64,000 bases of DNA from Bifidobacterium thermophilum DSM 20210 (GTDB taxonomy: Bacteria; Actinomycetota; Actinomycetes; Actinomycetales; Bifidobacteriaceae), in NCBI GenBank assembly GCA_000771265.1, contig JDUB01000010.1, positions 82,091-146,090 of the forward strand. The letters are read 5' to 3'. This document shows positions 17,668-26,848 of the stretch, piece after piece (position 1 is the stretch's first letter; each line of letters opens with the position of its first letter). The position numbers and the translations under genes are program-made. Under the pieces are notes generated by a model, which made no database searches, was not told where the DNA came from, and worked only from the letters and a program-made list of their open reading frames with translations.

Positions 17668-18861
17668 TCACACAGCGAGTGCCGGCACCGGCCGCGGTGC
17701 GACCAGCACGGTCGAGCCGGTGTTCAGCGAAGGAGGCAGCTCGCCGGCAGGCAACTGGATGGTCAACGGTGTGCCGCTGCCAGTGAGCACCGCATCCACT
17801 CGGACGAGAGCGCCCAGGAAGTGGATGACGTTGACCCGCGCCTCGATGCCGTTGAGACCCTCGCGGGCCGCTTCCGGAGCATCCGCTTCGGCGCCGGCTG
17901 CAATCAGTGCGATATTCTCAGGACGCACAAGTACGGTGACATCCCCGGTATGCGATCCCTTGAGCAGGGGGATGCGCTGGCCGAAGACTTCGGCTTGTGT
18001 GCCGTCGGAATGGCCGGGCAGACGATTGGTCAGGCCGATGAAGGTTGCCACGTATTCAGTTGCCGGCTCACGGTACAGCGTCACCGGGTCGGCAATCTGC
18101 TCGATACGCCCGTGATTCATCACGCCAATCCGATCGGCGATCGCCAGAGCCTCTTCCTGGTCATGGGTGACGAACACCGTCGTTGTCCCGGCTTCGATCT
18201 GGATGCGCCGGATTTCGTCACGCAGCTGGACACGCACTTTCGCATCGAGAGCGGATAGCGGTTCATCGAGCAGCAGCACCTTTGGATTGATGGCCAGTGC
18301 GCGGGCGAGCGCGACACGCTGCTGTTGCCCGCCGGACATCTGCTGCGTGTACTTGGCCGCCTGATCGGCAAGGCCGACCAGGTCGAGCTTCTCCATTGCC
18401 CGGCGCCGACGTTCCTCGCTGCCGACACCGCGGATTTCCAAGCCGAATTCCACGTTTTCTAACGCGCTCATATGCGGGAACAGCGAGTACGCCTGGAATA
18501 CCATGGCCATACCACGTTTGTTGGCAGGAACGGCCGTCATATCCTGCCCGCCGACGAGAATACGTCCGCTTTGGATGTCCTCAAGGCCGGCGATGGAACG
18601 CAGCGCGGTCGATTTGCCGCAGCCGGAGCCGCCGAGCAGCACGACCATTTCACCCGGCTTGACTTCGAGGTTGAAATCGTCGAGCGCTTTGGAGCCTGAA
18701 CCGGGATAGATCTTGTCGATGCCGATCATCTGCACGCCGCCGCCACGATCTGTGGATTGCGCGAGTACGGCTTGTGCGGCTCGGGTGACGCTGCCTGAAT
18801 CGGCGGCGTCTGATGACGCATCAGTATGGGATGTCATGGTGTTGCCTTGTGTCAAGGACAT
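17668..18861 (-). CDS. ABC transporter ATP-binding protein (PotA/FbpC-like)
   Basis: Energising subunit of a four-gene importer, 397 residues. Walker A is GGSGCGKST, the signature is MSGGQQQRVALARAL, Walker B is VLLLDEPLSALD, and the switch region is VFVTHDQEEAL. A TOBE-type C-terminal domain follows (NRLPGHSDGT..., VLVRPENIALI), as in polyamine, iron and phosphonate importers. The first ~40 residues are a Ser/Ala-rich extension before the ABC fold. AAGGAGGA precedes the ATG, and the upstream permease stop is only one base away, so the genes are co-translated. The transported substrate cannot be determined from sequence. Confidence 0.93.
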   Translation of the reverse strand: MSLTQGNTMTSHTDASSDAADSGSVTRAAQAVLAQSTDRGGGVQMIGIDKIYPGSGSKALDDFNLEVKPGEMVVLLGGSGCGKSTALRSIAGLEDIQSGRILVGGQDMTAVPANKRGMAMVFQAYSLFPHMSALENVEFGLEIRGVGSEERRRRAMEKLDLVGLADQAAKYTQQMSGGQQQRVALARALAINPKVLLLDEPLSALDAKVRVQLRDEIRRIQIEAGTTTVFVTHDQEEALAIADRIGVMNHGRIEQIADPVTLYREPATEYVATFIGLTNRLPGHSDGTQAEVFGQRIPLLKGSHTGDVTVLVRPENIALIAAGAEADAPEAAREGLNGIEARVNVIHFLGALVRVDAVLTGSGTPLTIQLPAGELPPSLNTGSTVLVAPRPVPALAV

Positions 18862-18862
18862 A

Positions 18863-19777
18863 TCAGTGTTCCTCCTTGGAACGGCGCATCGCGTCGGAGA
18901 TGAGGTCGAGCGAGACGAGCAGCAGCACGCCGAACAACAGCGCGAGCAGCGACATCGCCGTGGAAATCTGGGAATTGGACTGTCCCAGCTGGTACAGGGC
19001 GACTTGCAGGTTCATACGTCCGAGCAGCGAGGCCACGGTGTATTCGCCGAGTACTACGGAAATGGAGATGAATGAGGCTGACAGGATGGACTGCCACAAG
19101 TTGGGCATGAGCACGCGGAAGAACACACGCGGCCATGAGGCGCCAAGCGAGCGCGCTGCTTCGCACAACGTGAGCACGTCGATTGAGTTGAGTCCGACGG
19201 CGATGGCGCGGAACGCGTACGGCATCACGAGGATTGCGTAGGCGAAGCACAGCCAGATCGGGTTGGTGCTCAGCACGTCGGCGGACAGCCAGCGGTAGAT
19301 GGGGCCGAGTCCGACGACAAGCACGATGACAGGGATGGTCAGGGGGAGTGTGGCCACCCATTCAATCACCCGTTCCATGCGGCGGGAACGGATGTGCGCG
19401 ATCACCATGACCGGTACGAGCAGCAACAGCATGATGATGACGGTCACCACGCACAGTGCCAGCGACGTGCCCAAGCCGGACCATAGGGTGGACAGGTCCG
19501 CGCCCAGCGAGCTGCCGTCGCCCGTGAAGATGGCCTTCCACGGGTCGAGACTCCAGCGTCCGGATAGCGGATGCCGCATCGTGAAAATCAGCATGCACAG
19601 CAGCGGAACGCCGAGGAACAGCAGCGTGACAGCGAGAATGGCCGTTTTGATGATGCGCTGCTTGTGCACGCGCATGGCGCGCAATTGTGGTGGCATGACG
19701 GATCGTTCGGAAACTGCCGTGGTCGGCGTTGTTGTTGAAGCTGCATCTTGTGCGGCTGTGATGGTGTTCACTGCCAT
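18863..19777 (-). CDS. ABC transporter permease (second subunit)
   Basis: Membrane permease of the importer, 304 residues with about six membrane segments. The cytoplasmic coupling loop carries the EAA-like motif CEAARSLGASWPRVFFRV followed by LMPNLWQSI. The start at 19,777 (MAVNTITAAQ) is chosen because AGGGCAGGA lies just upstream and it overlaps the end of the first permease gene by 10 bp; a longer reading would run about 300 bp into that gene. It heterodimerises, by analogy with PotBC/FbpB-type systems, with the product of 19,768-20,736. Confidence 0.92.
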   Translation of the reverse strand: MAVNTITAAQDAASTTTPTTAVSERSVMPPQLRAMRVHKQRIIKTAILAVTLLFLGVPLLCMLIFTMRHPLSGRWSLDPWKAIFTGDGSSLGADLSTLWSGLGTSLALCVVTVIIMLLLLVPVMVIAHIRSRRMERVIEWVATLPLTIPVIVLVVGLGPIYRWLSADVLSTNPIWLCFAYAILVMPYAFRAIAVGLNSIDVLTLCEAARSLGASWPRVFFRVLMPNLWQSILSASFISISVVLGEYTVASLLGRMNLQVALYQLGQSNSQISTAMSLLALLFGVLLLVSLDLISDAMRRSKEEH

Positions 19778-20736
19778 CGTCCTGCCCTCTTTTCCACGGC
19801 GTGGCTGAGCATCATCACCAACGCCACGACGACGATCATCGCGAAGGCGAGTACCTGCGCGAATCCTTGCTGGTTTGGATCCATCTCGTTGCGCATCGCA
19901 CCTTGGATCATCAAGGGCACGAGGATGGAGCGCTGCGAGAACAGGGCCGCGGCTGTGGCGTACGCGGAGAATGCGTTGGCGAACAGCAACAGCAGCGCGG
20001 AAACGAACCGAGGAGTCAGGATCGGTCCTGCTACACGCGTCCAATACTGCCATGTCGTGCCGCCGAGATTCTCGGTCGCTTCCCGCCATTGCGGACGGAT
20101 TGAATCAACCGCCGGCAGGAAGATGATAATCATCAGCGGAATCTGGAAATAGCAATAGATGGTGATCAATCCGGGCAGCGTGCTCAGCCAGTTCGGGTTC
20201 ACCGTCTGGCCGGTCAGCTGGCGGATCAGCATGGTGCACACGCCATTGATGCCGATGGTCGCGATGAACGCGAAGGCGAGCATCACCCCGCCGAATTGCG
20301 CGAGCACCGATGATACGGCGGATACCACGCGGCGCAGCAGGCCGTTTGGCTTGGCGCCGATGGTCAGGGCGTATGAAGCTGCGGCACCCACCGCGGCTCC
20401 GATGAGCGCCGAGAGCGCGGAGACGAGCAGTGATGTGGCGAATGCAGATACGGTGTTTGCTTCGAAGAGTTTGCTGAAGTTCGCGAGGGTGAAGCCGCCG
20501 TTCGATGTGCGGAACGCTCCGACGATGACGATAACGGTCGGTGCGAGCAGGAAGCATGCGGTGTATGCGAAAAACGGGATGGACATCGCGAACGTGCCCA
20601 GCTGCTTGCGATGGCGGGCTGCGACGGACAGATGTTGTGATGCGGAAGGTTCCGCCGGTGCCGGGTCACGCGAGGTGCCGGCGGCGCCGAAGTCTGCGGG
20701 GCGTTGCGGTTGGATTGCTGCAGTCATTGAGGACAT
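19768..20736 (-). CDS. ABC transporter permease (first subunit)
   Basis: Membrane permease, 322 residues, about six membrane segments. The EAA-type coupling loop is WREATENLGGTTWQYWTRV followed by AGPILTPRF. The start is uncertain between 20,736 and 20,727; the former has a GAGAAAG a few bases upstream. The N-terminal ~40 residues are polar and Ala/Pro-rich. Downstream the next permease starts within its last codons. A 144-bp gap separates it from the binding-protein gene. Confidence 0.92.
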   Translation of the reverse strand: MSSMTAAIQPQRPADFGAAGTSRDPAPAEPSASQHLSVAARHRKQLGTFAMSIPFFAYTACFLLAPTVIVIVGAFRTSNGGFTLANFSKLFEANTVSAFATSLLVSALSALIGAAVGAAASYALTIGAKPNGLLRRVVSAVSSVLAQFGGVMLAFAFIATIGINGVCTMLIRQLTGQTVNPNWLSTLPGLITIYCYFQIPLMIIIFLPAVDSIRPQWREATENLGGTTWQYWTRVAGPILTPRFVSALLLLFANAFSAYATAAALFSQRSILVPLMIQGAMRNEMDPNQQGFAQVLAFAMIVVVALVMMLSHAVEKRAGRWQ

Positions 20737-20880
20737 GCGCTTTCTCGAGGGAATACATTCGTGTGGTTCATTGGGATGCAATACATGAAAGCGTCGCAAC
20801 CACGGTTGCGGCCTACAGCGGCAGGGGAATGCTCCAGCCTGCCGCGTCTGCCGGTTGGTGATGCGACGCCTTGAAAATCA

Positions 20881-22038
20881 TCAGTTGCCGATTGCTGAAT
20901 CCCAGTTGTTCTGGAGCCAGGTGGTGATGCGGGTGGAATCGGAATTGGTGTAGGTGATTGGGTCGCCTTCGATGGTGGTGGCGGACTTCAACGCGGTCTT
21001 GTCAACAGTGCCGGCCTTCTCCATCGCGTCAAGCAACACCGGGTTGGCACCGCCCTTGAGCCACAGGTTCTGTGCATCGGCGGTGTAGAGGAACTCCTCC
21101 CACAGACGGGCCGCAGCCGGGTGCGGAGCGTCTACGTTAATGGCCTGGTTGTAGTAGCTGACCACCTGGGCATCCTTGAAGGTCTTGTACTTCCAGGTGA
21201 CACCCTTCTTCTTCAGGCTGCTCTGGTAGGAAGCCTGGTTGTAGGTCCAATCGAACACGACACCGGTCTGGCCGGAATCGATGGTGCCGTCGGTCACGTC
21301 GACGGTGGTGAGGTTGCCGGCTTCCTTGAGCTTCTTGAAGAAGTCAAGGCCGGGCTGCAGGTTCTTAATCGTGCCGCCGGACAGCTGGTTGGCCATGACG
21401 AATCCGTTGAAGGCGGCACCTGCCTCGGCGGGCTTGCCGTTCAGAGCGACCGTTCCAGCGAACTTCGAGTCGAGCAGATCGTCCAGCGAGCTGATATCGC
21501 CGTACTTGTCGGCGTTCCAGCCGATGGACATGATGCCGGTGTAATCGGCGTAATACTTGCCGTCGGCATCCTTGACGGAATCGGGGATATCGTCCCACGC
21601 CTGCACTTTGTATGCGGCGAACTGATCGGTGTTGGTCGATGCGACGGCCAGACCCAGATCGTAGACGTCGGGTGCGGCATCAGTACCCTTGTTGGTCTTG
21701 CCCGCGTCGATCTCCTCTTTGGAGGATGCGTTCGGGTTGAGCTCGGTGATCTTGATCTTCGGATACTTCTTCTTGAATGCAGCGATGACTTCGCCATAAT
21801 CTGACCAGTCGTGCGGCAGGGCGATGACGTTGAGCGCGCCCTCCTTTTCGGCGGCGGCGACCAGGTCGTCCATCGTGCCGAAATCCTTGAGTGAAGTCGC
21901 CTTGGCGGACTTCTCGTTGACCGCCACAGCCTTGCCTGATGACGATGCGGACGAGGAAGAGGAGGATCCGCATGCCGCCATGGACAGGGCGAGTACCGCC
22001 GCCATGGGGATGGCGATTGCCTTACGCAGGGACATCAT
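20881..22038 (-). CDS. ABC transporter substrate-binding lipoprotein (PotD/AfuA-like)
   Basis: Extracellular solute-binding lipoprotein, 385 residues. The signal peptide ends in the lipobox LSMAAC, and the mature chain starts with a Ser-rich linker. The fold resembles bacterial solute-binding families for polyamines, iron or phosphonate (ALNVIALPHDWSDYGEVI..., PDVYDLGLAVAS, FDWTYNQASYQ, HPAAARLWEEFLYT). GGAAAG lies ten bases before the first ATG (22,038), with a second ATG at 22,035. It is the first gene of a four-gene importer operon reading leftward. Substrate unknown. Confidence 0.92.
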   Translation of the reverse strand: MMSLRKAIAIPMAAVLALSMAACGSSSSSSASSSGKAVAVNEKSAKATSLKDFGTMDDLVAAAEKEGALNVIALPHDWSDYGEVIAAFKKKYPKIKITELNPNASSKEEIDAGKTNKGTDAAPDVYDLGLAVASTNTDQFAAYKVQAWDDIPDSVKDADGKYYADYTGIMSIGWNADKYGDISSLDDLLDSKFAGTVALNGKPAEAGAAFNGFVMANQLSGGTIKNLQPGLDFFKKLKEAGNLTTVDVTDGTIDSGQTGVVFDWTYNQASYQSSLKKKGVTWKYKTFKDAQVVSYYNQAINVDAPHPAAARLWEEFLYTADAQNLWLKGGANPVLLDAMEKAGTVDKTALKSATTIEGDPITYTNSDSTRITTWLQNNWDSAIGN

Positions 22039-22476
22039 ATATACCAGTCTTTCCTGAGATTGATTTCATTCGTTGGTTGTTGTGTCTGTATGGACAGAAG
22101 GCACTATATGCGTGCGGATTGAAGCGGGATTGACGTTGACATGAATCTTCGGTGGAGTATGGTGTCGCGAAATTGAACTCATGATGAATCGCGATTACGT
22201 GGCGGTATGTTGAGGCCAGCCAGCACGCCGTTGAATATAGTTCTCTGCTTCTGCCGACGTTGAGACACCTTTGAGTGTCGGTAGAAGGCTTTACCAACGT
22301 TGAACGGCTGGTGAGTGTCGGTAGAAGGTTAGGGGACGCGCAGCGACTCGCGCGTTGATCAACCCTCGTTGCCGGTTACAATCTCACGAACTAGTGACGC
22401 TGGGAGGGCGGTTTGCGTAGACAGTTTGTGCGGTATGGCGGTCACGGCACGAAAAATGAGTAGACAGCCAAAAACG
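22039..22476. other. Intergenic region upstream of the importer operon
   Basis: No convincing gene. It carries the promoter region of the binding-protein gene and, at 22,248-22,328, two tandem ~40-bp hairpin-type repeats. Confidence 0.6.
22248..22328. repeat. Two tandem ~40-bp units of a palindromic intergenic repeat
   Basis: CTTCTGCCGAC (22,248-22,258) pairs with GTCGGTAGAAG (22,277-22,287), with one G-T wobble. The right arm TGAGTGTCGGTAGAAGG is repeated exactly at 22,312-22,328, 40 bp later. A single related copy is at 35,890-35,923. Such hairpin repeats resemble REP-type intergenic elements. Confidence 0.65.
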
Positions 22477-22501
22477 AAAAAACCCGCCGTTTAGGCGGGT
22501 T
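22477..22501 (-). terminator. Rho-independent terminator of the CAA tRNA
   Basis: On the minus strand, an 8-bp stem AACCCGCC/GGCGGGTT with a five-base loop is followed by six T residues. It lies just after the 3' end of the tRNA. Confidence 0.88.
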
Positions 22502-22507
22502 GATGGG

Positions 22508-22581
22508 TGCCCCCGGTGGGACTCGAACCCACACTGCGCAGATTTTGAGGCTGCTTCCTCTACCAATTGGGATACAGGGGC
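22508..22581 (-). tRNA. tRNA with CAA anticodon (nominal Leu) but class I, short variable loop
   Basis: A cloverleaf is visible on the minus strand: acceptor GCCCCTG/CGGGGGC with one G-U pair, D-loop with GG (AATTGGTA), anticodon loop CTCAAAA giving CAA, and T-arm GTGGG-TTCGAGT-CCCAC. CCA is not encoded. The anticodon stem has only four good pairs (a C-T mismatch at 31-39), giving an effective 9-base loop. The variable region is only five bases, whereas bacterial tRNA-Leu is class II with a long variable arm. The decoding role is therefore uncertain. A terminator follows at 22,477. Confidence 0.75.
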
Positions 22582-22870
22582 ATACTTCGCAATCGAAGCA
22601 ACAAAATAACAGTGTACCACATCTTTGCGAGTGGCACGAACATTTCAGCAATCGGGCGATTTCATGCTTGATATTTGCCATACATCGCTTGGCAACGCCC
22701 GAATTCGGCGTCGGAACCTTTGTCTTGACCTTGTCTGCTGGTATCATCGCTAACAGAATGACGGCAGATCGTGCCTGCGGTGTGGGTCCGCACAGAAGGG
22801 CATGGATCGGTCTCGGTGTCGGTGCGGCGCGTGTCAGCGTGCCTGCCGGATGATTAGGAAAGAGGCAGGG

Positions 22871-23671
22871 ATGACTGCGAAGAACGAGACGGGACAGGCA
22901 CAGCCGGATACCCCGGTGCTGACGGAGGATGAACTCAAGGCAGTCGCCGCCGGCGAGCCGGTTGTGCCGCAGGATGAGCAGGATGATGACGCTCACGGGG
23001 ACGAGCATCGCAAGCGCACCGTTGTGGTCGCTGAGGACGAATCCGTCAACCGTATGGATTTGGTCGCCATTCTCGAAGACAACGGTTATGAGGTCGTCGG
23101 TGAAGCCGCAAACGGTGAGGAAGCGGTCGAGCTGACGCGCAAGTATCGTCCGGACGTCGTTTGCATGGACGTCAAGATGCCGCGTATGGACGGCATCACC
23201 GCAGCTGGCGTCATCTGCGACGAAAATATCGCCCCTGTGGTCATGCTCACCGCGTTCTCGCAGCCTGATTTGGTCAAGCAGGCAACCGGCGCCGGCGCCA
23301 TGGCGTACGTGACCAAGCCGTATGAGGAATCCAAGCTGTTGCCGGCTCTCGAAGTCGCCATGGGTCGTTTCCAGGAAATCAACGATCTGCTTGACAATGT
23401 TGAACGCAGCGAAAACGAGCTCAACGAGACCCGCGACCAGCTGCGTGACGCCGAGGAGAAGCTGAAGAAGGCGCAGGAATCCTTGGAAGAGCGCAAGCTC
23501 GTCGACCGTGCCAAGGGGCTGCTCATGGACAAGGCGGACTTCTCTGAGCAGGGCGCCTTCCGCTGGATCCAGAAGACGTCGATGGATCAGCGCATCCCGA
23601 AGAAGCGCCTCGCCATGGCGATTATCGCGAAGTACGGCGATCAGAAGCCGGATGCCGACGATGAGCGATAA
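22871..23671 (+). CDS. ANTAR-domain response regulator
   Basis: Receiver plus RNA-binding regulator, 266 residues. A ~48-residue acidic N-terminal extension precedes the receiver. The receiver has EDE (55-57), phospho-acceptor D100 in VVCMDVKMPRMDG, the Thr of VMLTAFSQ and the Lys of VTKPYEE. A coiled coil (about residues 170-215) links to a C-terminal ANTAR domain (AKGLLMDKADFSEQGAFRW...), which in other proteins binds paired hairpins in mRNA leaders to cause antitermination. The ATG at 22,871 follows AGAGGCAGGG. The 3' end overlaps the polA start by 11 bp. Its target transcripts and sensor kinase are not evident here. Confidence 0.92.
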   Translation: MTAKNETGQAQPDTPVLTEDELKAVAAGEPVVPQDEQDDDAHGDEHRKRTVVVAEDESVNRMDLVAILEDNGYEVVGEAANGEEAVELTRKYRPDVVCMDVKMPRMDGITAAGVICDENIAPVVMLTAFSQPDLVKQATGAGAMAYVTKPYEESKLLPALEVAMGRFQEINDLLDNVERSENELNETRDQLRDAEEKLKKAQESLEERKLVDRAKGLLMDKADFSEQGAFRWIQKTSMDQRIPKKRLAMAIIAKYGDQKPDADDER

Positions 23672-26600
23672 CTCCCAAGCTCAGAACGCTCAACAAGGTG
23701 CCGCGGATAAGGATTTCCGCGGCACCTTGCTTGTCGTTGACGGACACTCGCTCGCGTTCCGCGCGTATTTCGCCCTTCCCGTCGAGAACTTCTCAACCGC
23801 GAGCGGTCAGGCGACGAACGCGGTCTGGGGCTTCGCCAAGATGCTCGCGCAGGTCATCGAGACCGAGCACCCCGATAAACTCGCCGTCGCGTTCGATGTC
23901 AAAGGCGGTACGTTCCGCAATGATCTGCTGCCGCAATACAAAGGCACGCGCGAAGCGGCACCGGAGGATTTGCTGTCACAGCTGCCTCTGATTCAGGAGA
24001 TGCTCGCCGCGCTCGGTGTCACCTACATCGAAAAGCCCGGGTTTGAAGGCGATGACATCATCGGCACCCTGGCGACCATGGGTGAACGCGAACGGTACCG
24101 CACCCTCGTGCTCTCCGGCGACCGCGATGCATTCCAGCTCGTGGACGATGTGATCACTGTCCTGTACCCGGGCCACCATTTCAAAGACCTCAAGCATATG
24201 ACCCCGCAGGCCGTGGAGGAGAAGTACCACGTCACCCCGCAGCAGTACCCCGATTTGGCGGCCCTGCGTGGCGAGACCGCGGACAATATCCCCGGCGTGC
24301 CCGGCGTGGGTGACGGCTATGCGGCCAAATGGATCGGCCAATACGGCTCGCTCCAAGGCATCATCGAACACGCTGACGAAATCGGCGGTAAAAAAGGCCA
24401 GGCCCTGCGCGACAATCTCGATCAGGTCAAACTCAACCGCAAAGTCAACGCGTTGGCGCGCGACCTCGATCTCGGCGTCGGCATGAACGACTTTGATTTC
24501 GGACCGATGAATCGCGAACAGCTGTCAGCCTTGTTCTCGAAGCTTGAATTCGGCGTTCGTACACGCAATCTGGTCGTCAAGGCGTTCAGCGGCGGCAACA
24601 GCGCGTCGGCAGCGTTGCCCGATACAACCCAGACCGCCTCTGCCGACGCCGACGAGCGTCCCGGTGAATCAGTCAGCCTGGTCAGGGACTGTCCGGCAAG
24701 CCTGATACGGGACTGGGCGCAGCGGTATCAGGCACAACACGCCGCCAACACCGACGCGACAACACTCGCCGAAAGCGAACAATCGAAGACAGTAGCGGTC
24801 GCCCCGGCCCAATCCGCGGCCAAGCCAGTGCCAGCCACTGCCGGTACGCCCGCTTCTCCGGAAGCTTCTTCCTCTTCCGACACGCCTGACAGTGACACCT
24901 ACGAATCAACAGAGCGCCGGAGCGAACCGGAAAAGACCGCAACATCAAGCATCGTCATCGACCATCACGCCGTGAGTGCCCCGAAAGTCGCCCAAGGCTG
25001 GGTGCTGTACGCTGACGGCGATCCGAAACCCGGCGCTCCACACTGCACGGGTGTGGCCTTGCTGGCAGGTGACGAGGCGTTGGCGTTTACTCCGCCGCTT
25101 GAACCGGATGTGGCTGCCGCAATCCAGACTTTCATCGATGCCAACCATGACACGATGATTGTCCACGGGTACAAAGAGCATCTGCACCTTCTGGAAAGCA
25201 TCGGCATTCATCTGCGTCGGCCTGCATTTGACACCAAACTCGCCTGTTATCTGGTGCTTCCCGACTATCATCCCGACTCCCTTGAGCAGGCTGCGGTCCG
25301 GTTCGCGGACATCCACCTTGACCAGCCGGAACGTCCGGCTCAAGGCCAGCTTGACCTTGACGGCCTGGATGATTCAGGTGCGGCCCAATCACAGGACGAT
25401 GCGACGATCACCGCGAAACTGGCTACCATCAAGGAGCTTGCAGTGCGGTTGTCCGCCACGTTGGACGAGCGCGAGCAATACGGGCTGTTGCGTTCGCTCG
25501 AATTGCCGGTTTCCGAGGTGCTTCACAGGATGGAGGACGCGGGAGCGTGCGTCGATCAGACGCGTCTGGTGGCCATGCGCGACCAGTTTGCCGCCGATGC
25601 CGCACAAGCCCAGGAAATCGCATGGCGTGCAGCCGGCAGCGAAGTGAACCTGCAAAGCCCCAAGCAGTTGAGCAGCGTACTGTTCGACAAACTCGGCCTG
25701 CGGCCGCTGCGCAAGACCAAATCCGGCCAGTACAAGACGGATGCGGCGACATTGACTGCCTTGTACGCACAATCGGCGAACGGCAACGAGCAGGCGAATG
25801 ATTTCCTGGGCGCCCTGCTGCGGCACCGGGAGACCAATAAGCTCAAGCAGATCGTGCAGACACTCATCGACGCGACCAATGCTCATGACAGCCGTATCCA
25901 CACGACTTTCGAACAGACGGTCGCGGCTACGGGACGCTTGAGTTCGGTCGATCCGAACTTGCAGAACATCCCCAACCGCAATGTGATGGGGCGGGAGATC
26001 CGTTCAGCGTTCGTTCCCGGGCCGGGATTCTCGTCATTGCTCAGCTGCGACTATTCGCAGGTCGAGTTGCGCATTATGGCTGATTTGTCAGGGGATGAGG
26101 CGCTGATTGAAGCGTTCCGTTCCGGGGCGGATTTCCATAAGTATGTGGCCAGCTTGGTGTATCAGGTTCCGGTTGACGACATCACGCCGGACCAGCGCAG
26201 CCACGTCAAGGCGATGAGCTACGGCCTGGCATACGGTTTGAGCACGTATGGTCTCGCGCAGCAGCTGCATATCAGCCCCGCGGAGGCCGACGTGCTTAAA
26301 GAGAAGTATTTCGCCACCTTCGGCAAAGTCCATGACTATCTCGAGTCGTTGGTCAGCAACGCGCGGAAGGTCGGGTACACCGAGACCTTGTTCGGCCGGC
26401 GCAGATACTTCCCGGGATTGTCCAGCTCCAATGCAAGGGCGAGAAATGCCGCTGAACGCGCCGCACTCAACGCGCCCATCCAAGGGTCGGCGGCGGACAT
26501 CATGAAAATCGCGATGATCCGCGCCGATCAGGCCTTGAGGGATGCCGGCGTGGCCAGCAGAATCATCCTGCAGATTCACGACGAACTCGTGGTGGAAATC

Positions 26601-26726
26601 GCGCCCGGCGAGGAGGAACAGGTCTCTGCACTGGTCAGTGACGCGATGGAACATGCCGTGAGTCTGGCGGTGCCGCTTGACGTGTCGGTTGGTATCGGCG
26701 CTGATTGGCAGCTTGCCGCCCATTAG
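23661..26726 (+). CDS. polA: DNA polymerase I
   Basis: Gap-filling and primer-removing polymerase, 1,021 residues. The 5'-3' nuclease domain (VVDGHSLAFRAYFALP, GFEGDDIIGTLA, LSGDRDAFQLVDD) is followed by a low-complexity Ala/Ser/Thr/Glu linker (about residues 350-430). The 3'-5' exonuclease-like domain lacks the catalytic DxE motif, so proofreading is probably absent. The polymerase domain is intact: motif A SCDYSQVELRI, motif B VKAMSYGLAYG and motif C IHDELVVE. Motif B has Tyr where E. coli has Phe762. The start within the upstream regulator gene suggests coupled translation. Confidence 0.96.
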   Translation: MSDNSQAQNAQQGAADKDFRGTLLVVDGHSLAFRAYFALPVENFSTASGQATNAVWGFAKMLAQVIETEHPDKLAVAFDVKGGTFRNDLLPQYKGTREAAPEDLLSQLPLIQEMLAALGVTYIEKPGFEGDDIIGTLATMGERERYRTLVLSGDRDAFQLVDDVITVLYPGHHFKDLKHMTPQAVEEKYHVTPQQYPDLAALRGETADNIPGVPGVGDGYAAKWIGQYGSLQGIIEHADEIGGKKGQALRDNLDQVKLNRKVNALARDLDLGVGMNDFDFGPMNREQLSALFSKLEFGVRTRNLVVKAFSGGNSASAALPDTTQTASADADERPGESVSLVRDCPASLIRDWAQRYQAQHAANTDATTLAESEQSKTVAVAPAQSAAKPVPATAGTPASPEASSSSDTPDSDTYESTERRSEPEKTATSSIVIDHHAVSAPKVAQGWVLYADGDPKPGAPHCTGVALLAGDEALAFTPPLEPDVAAAIQTFIDANHDTMIVHGYKEHLHLLESIGIHLRRPAFDTKLACYLVLPDYHPDSLEQAAVRFADIHLDQPERPAQGQLDLDGLDDSGAAQSQDDATITAKLATIKELAVRLSATLDEREQYGLLRSLELPVSEVLHRMEDAGACVDQTRLVAMRDQFAADAAQAQEIAWRAAGSEVNLQSPKQLSSVLFDKLGLRPLRKTKSGQYKTDAATLTALYAQSANGNEQANDFLGALLRHRETNKLKQIVQTLIDATNAHDSRIHTTFEQTVAATGRLSSVDPNLQNIPNRNVMGREIRSAFVPGPGFSSLLSCDYSQVELRIMADLSGDEALIEAFRSGADFHKYVASLVYQVPVDDITPDQRSHVKAMSYGLAYGLSTYGLAQQLHISPAEADVLKEKYFATFGKVHDYLESLVSNARKVGYTETLFGRRRYFPGLSSSNARARNAAERAALNAPIQGSAADIMKIAMIRADQALRDAGVASRIILQIHDELVVEIAPGEEEQVSALVSDAMEHAVSLAVPLDVSVGIGADWQLAAH

Positions 26727-26848
26727 CCCCCTGCATGGCGGGCTCTCGTAAGAGGAGACATACGGACCATGCCAACAGCCGTATCGAGTTGAACTGGTGC
26801 CGTCAACGGTGATTTTGCGTTAACGGCACTGGTGGAAAGCGAGGAAGA

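Noticed and set aside
22248..22328. CRISPR array
   Set aside because: Only two 40-bp units, with diverged spacers and palindromic arms; no cas genes in the window.
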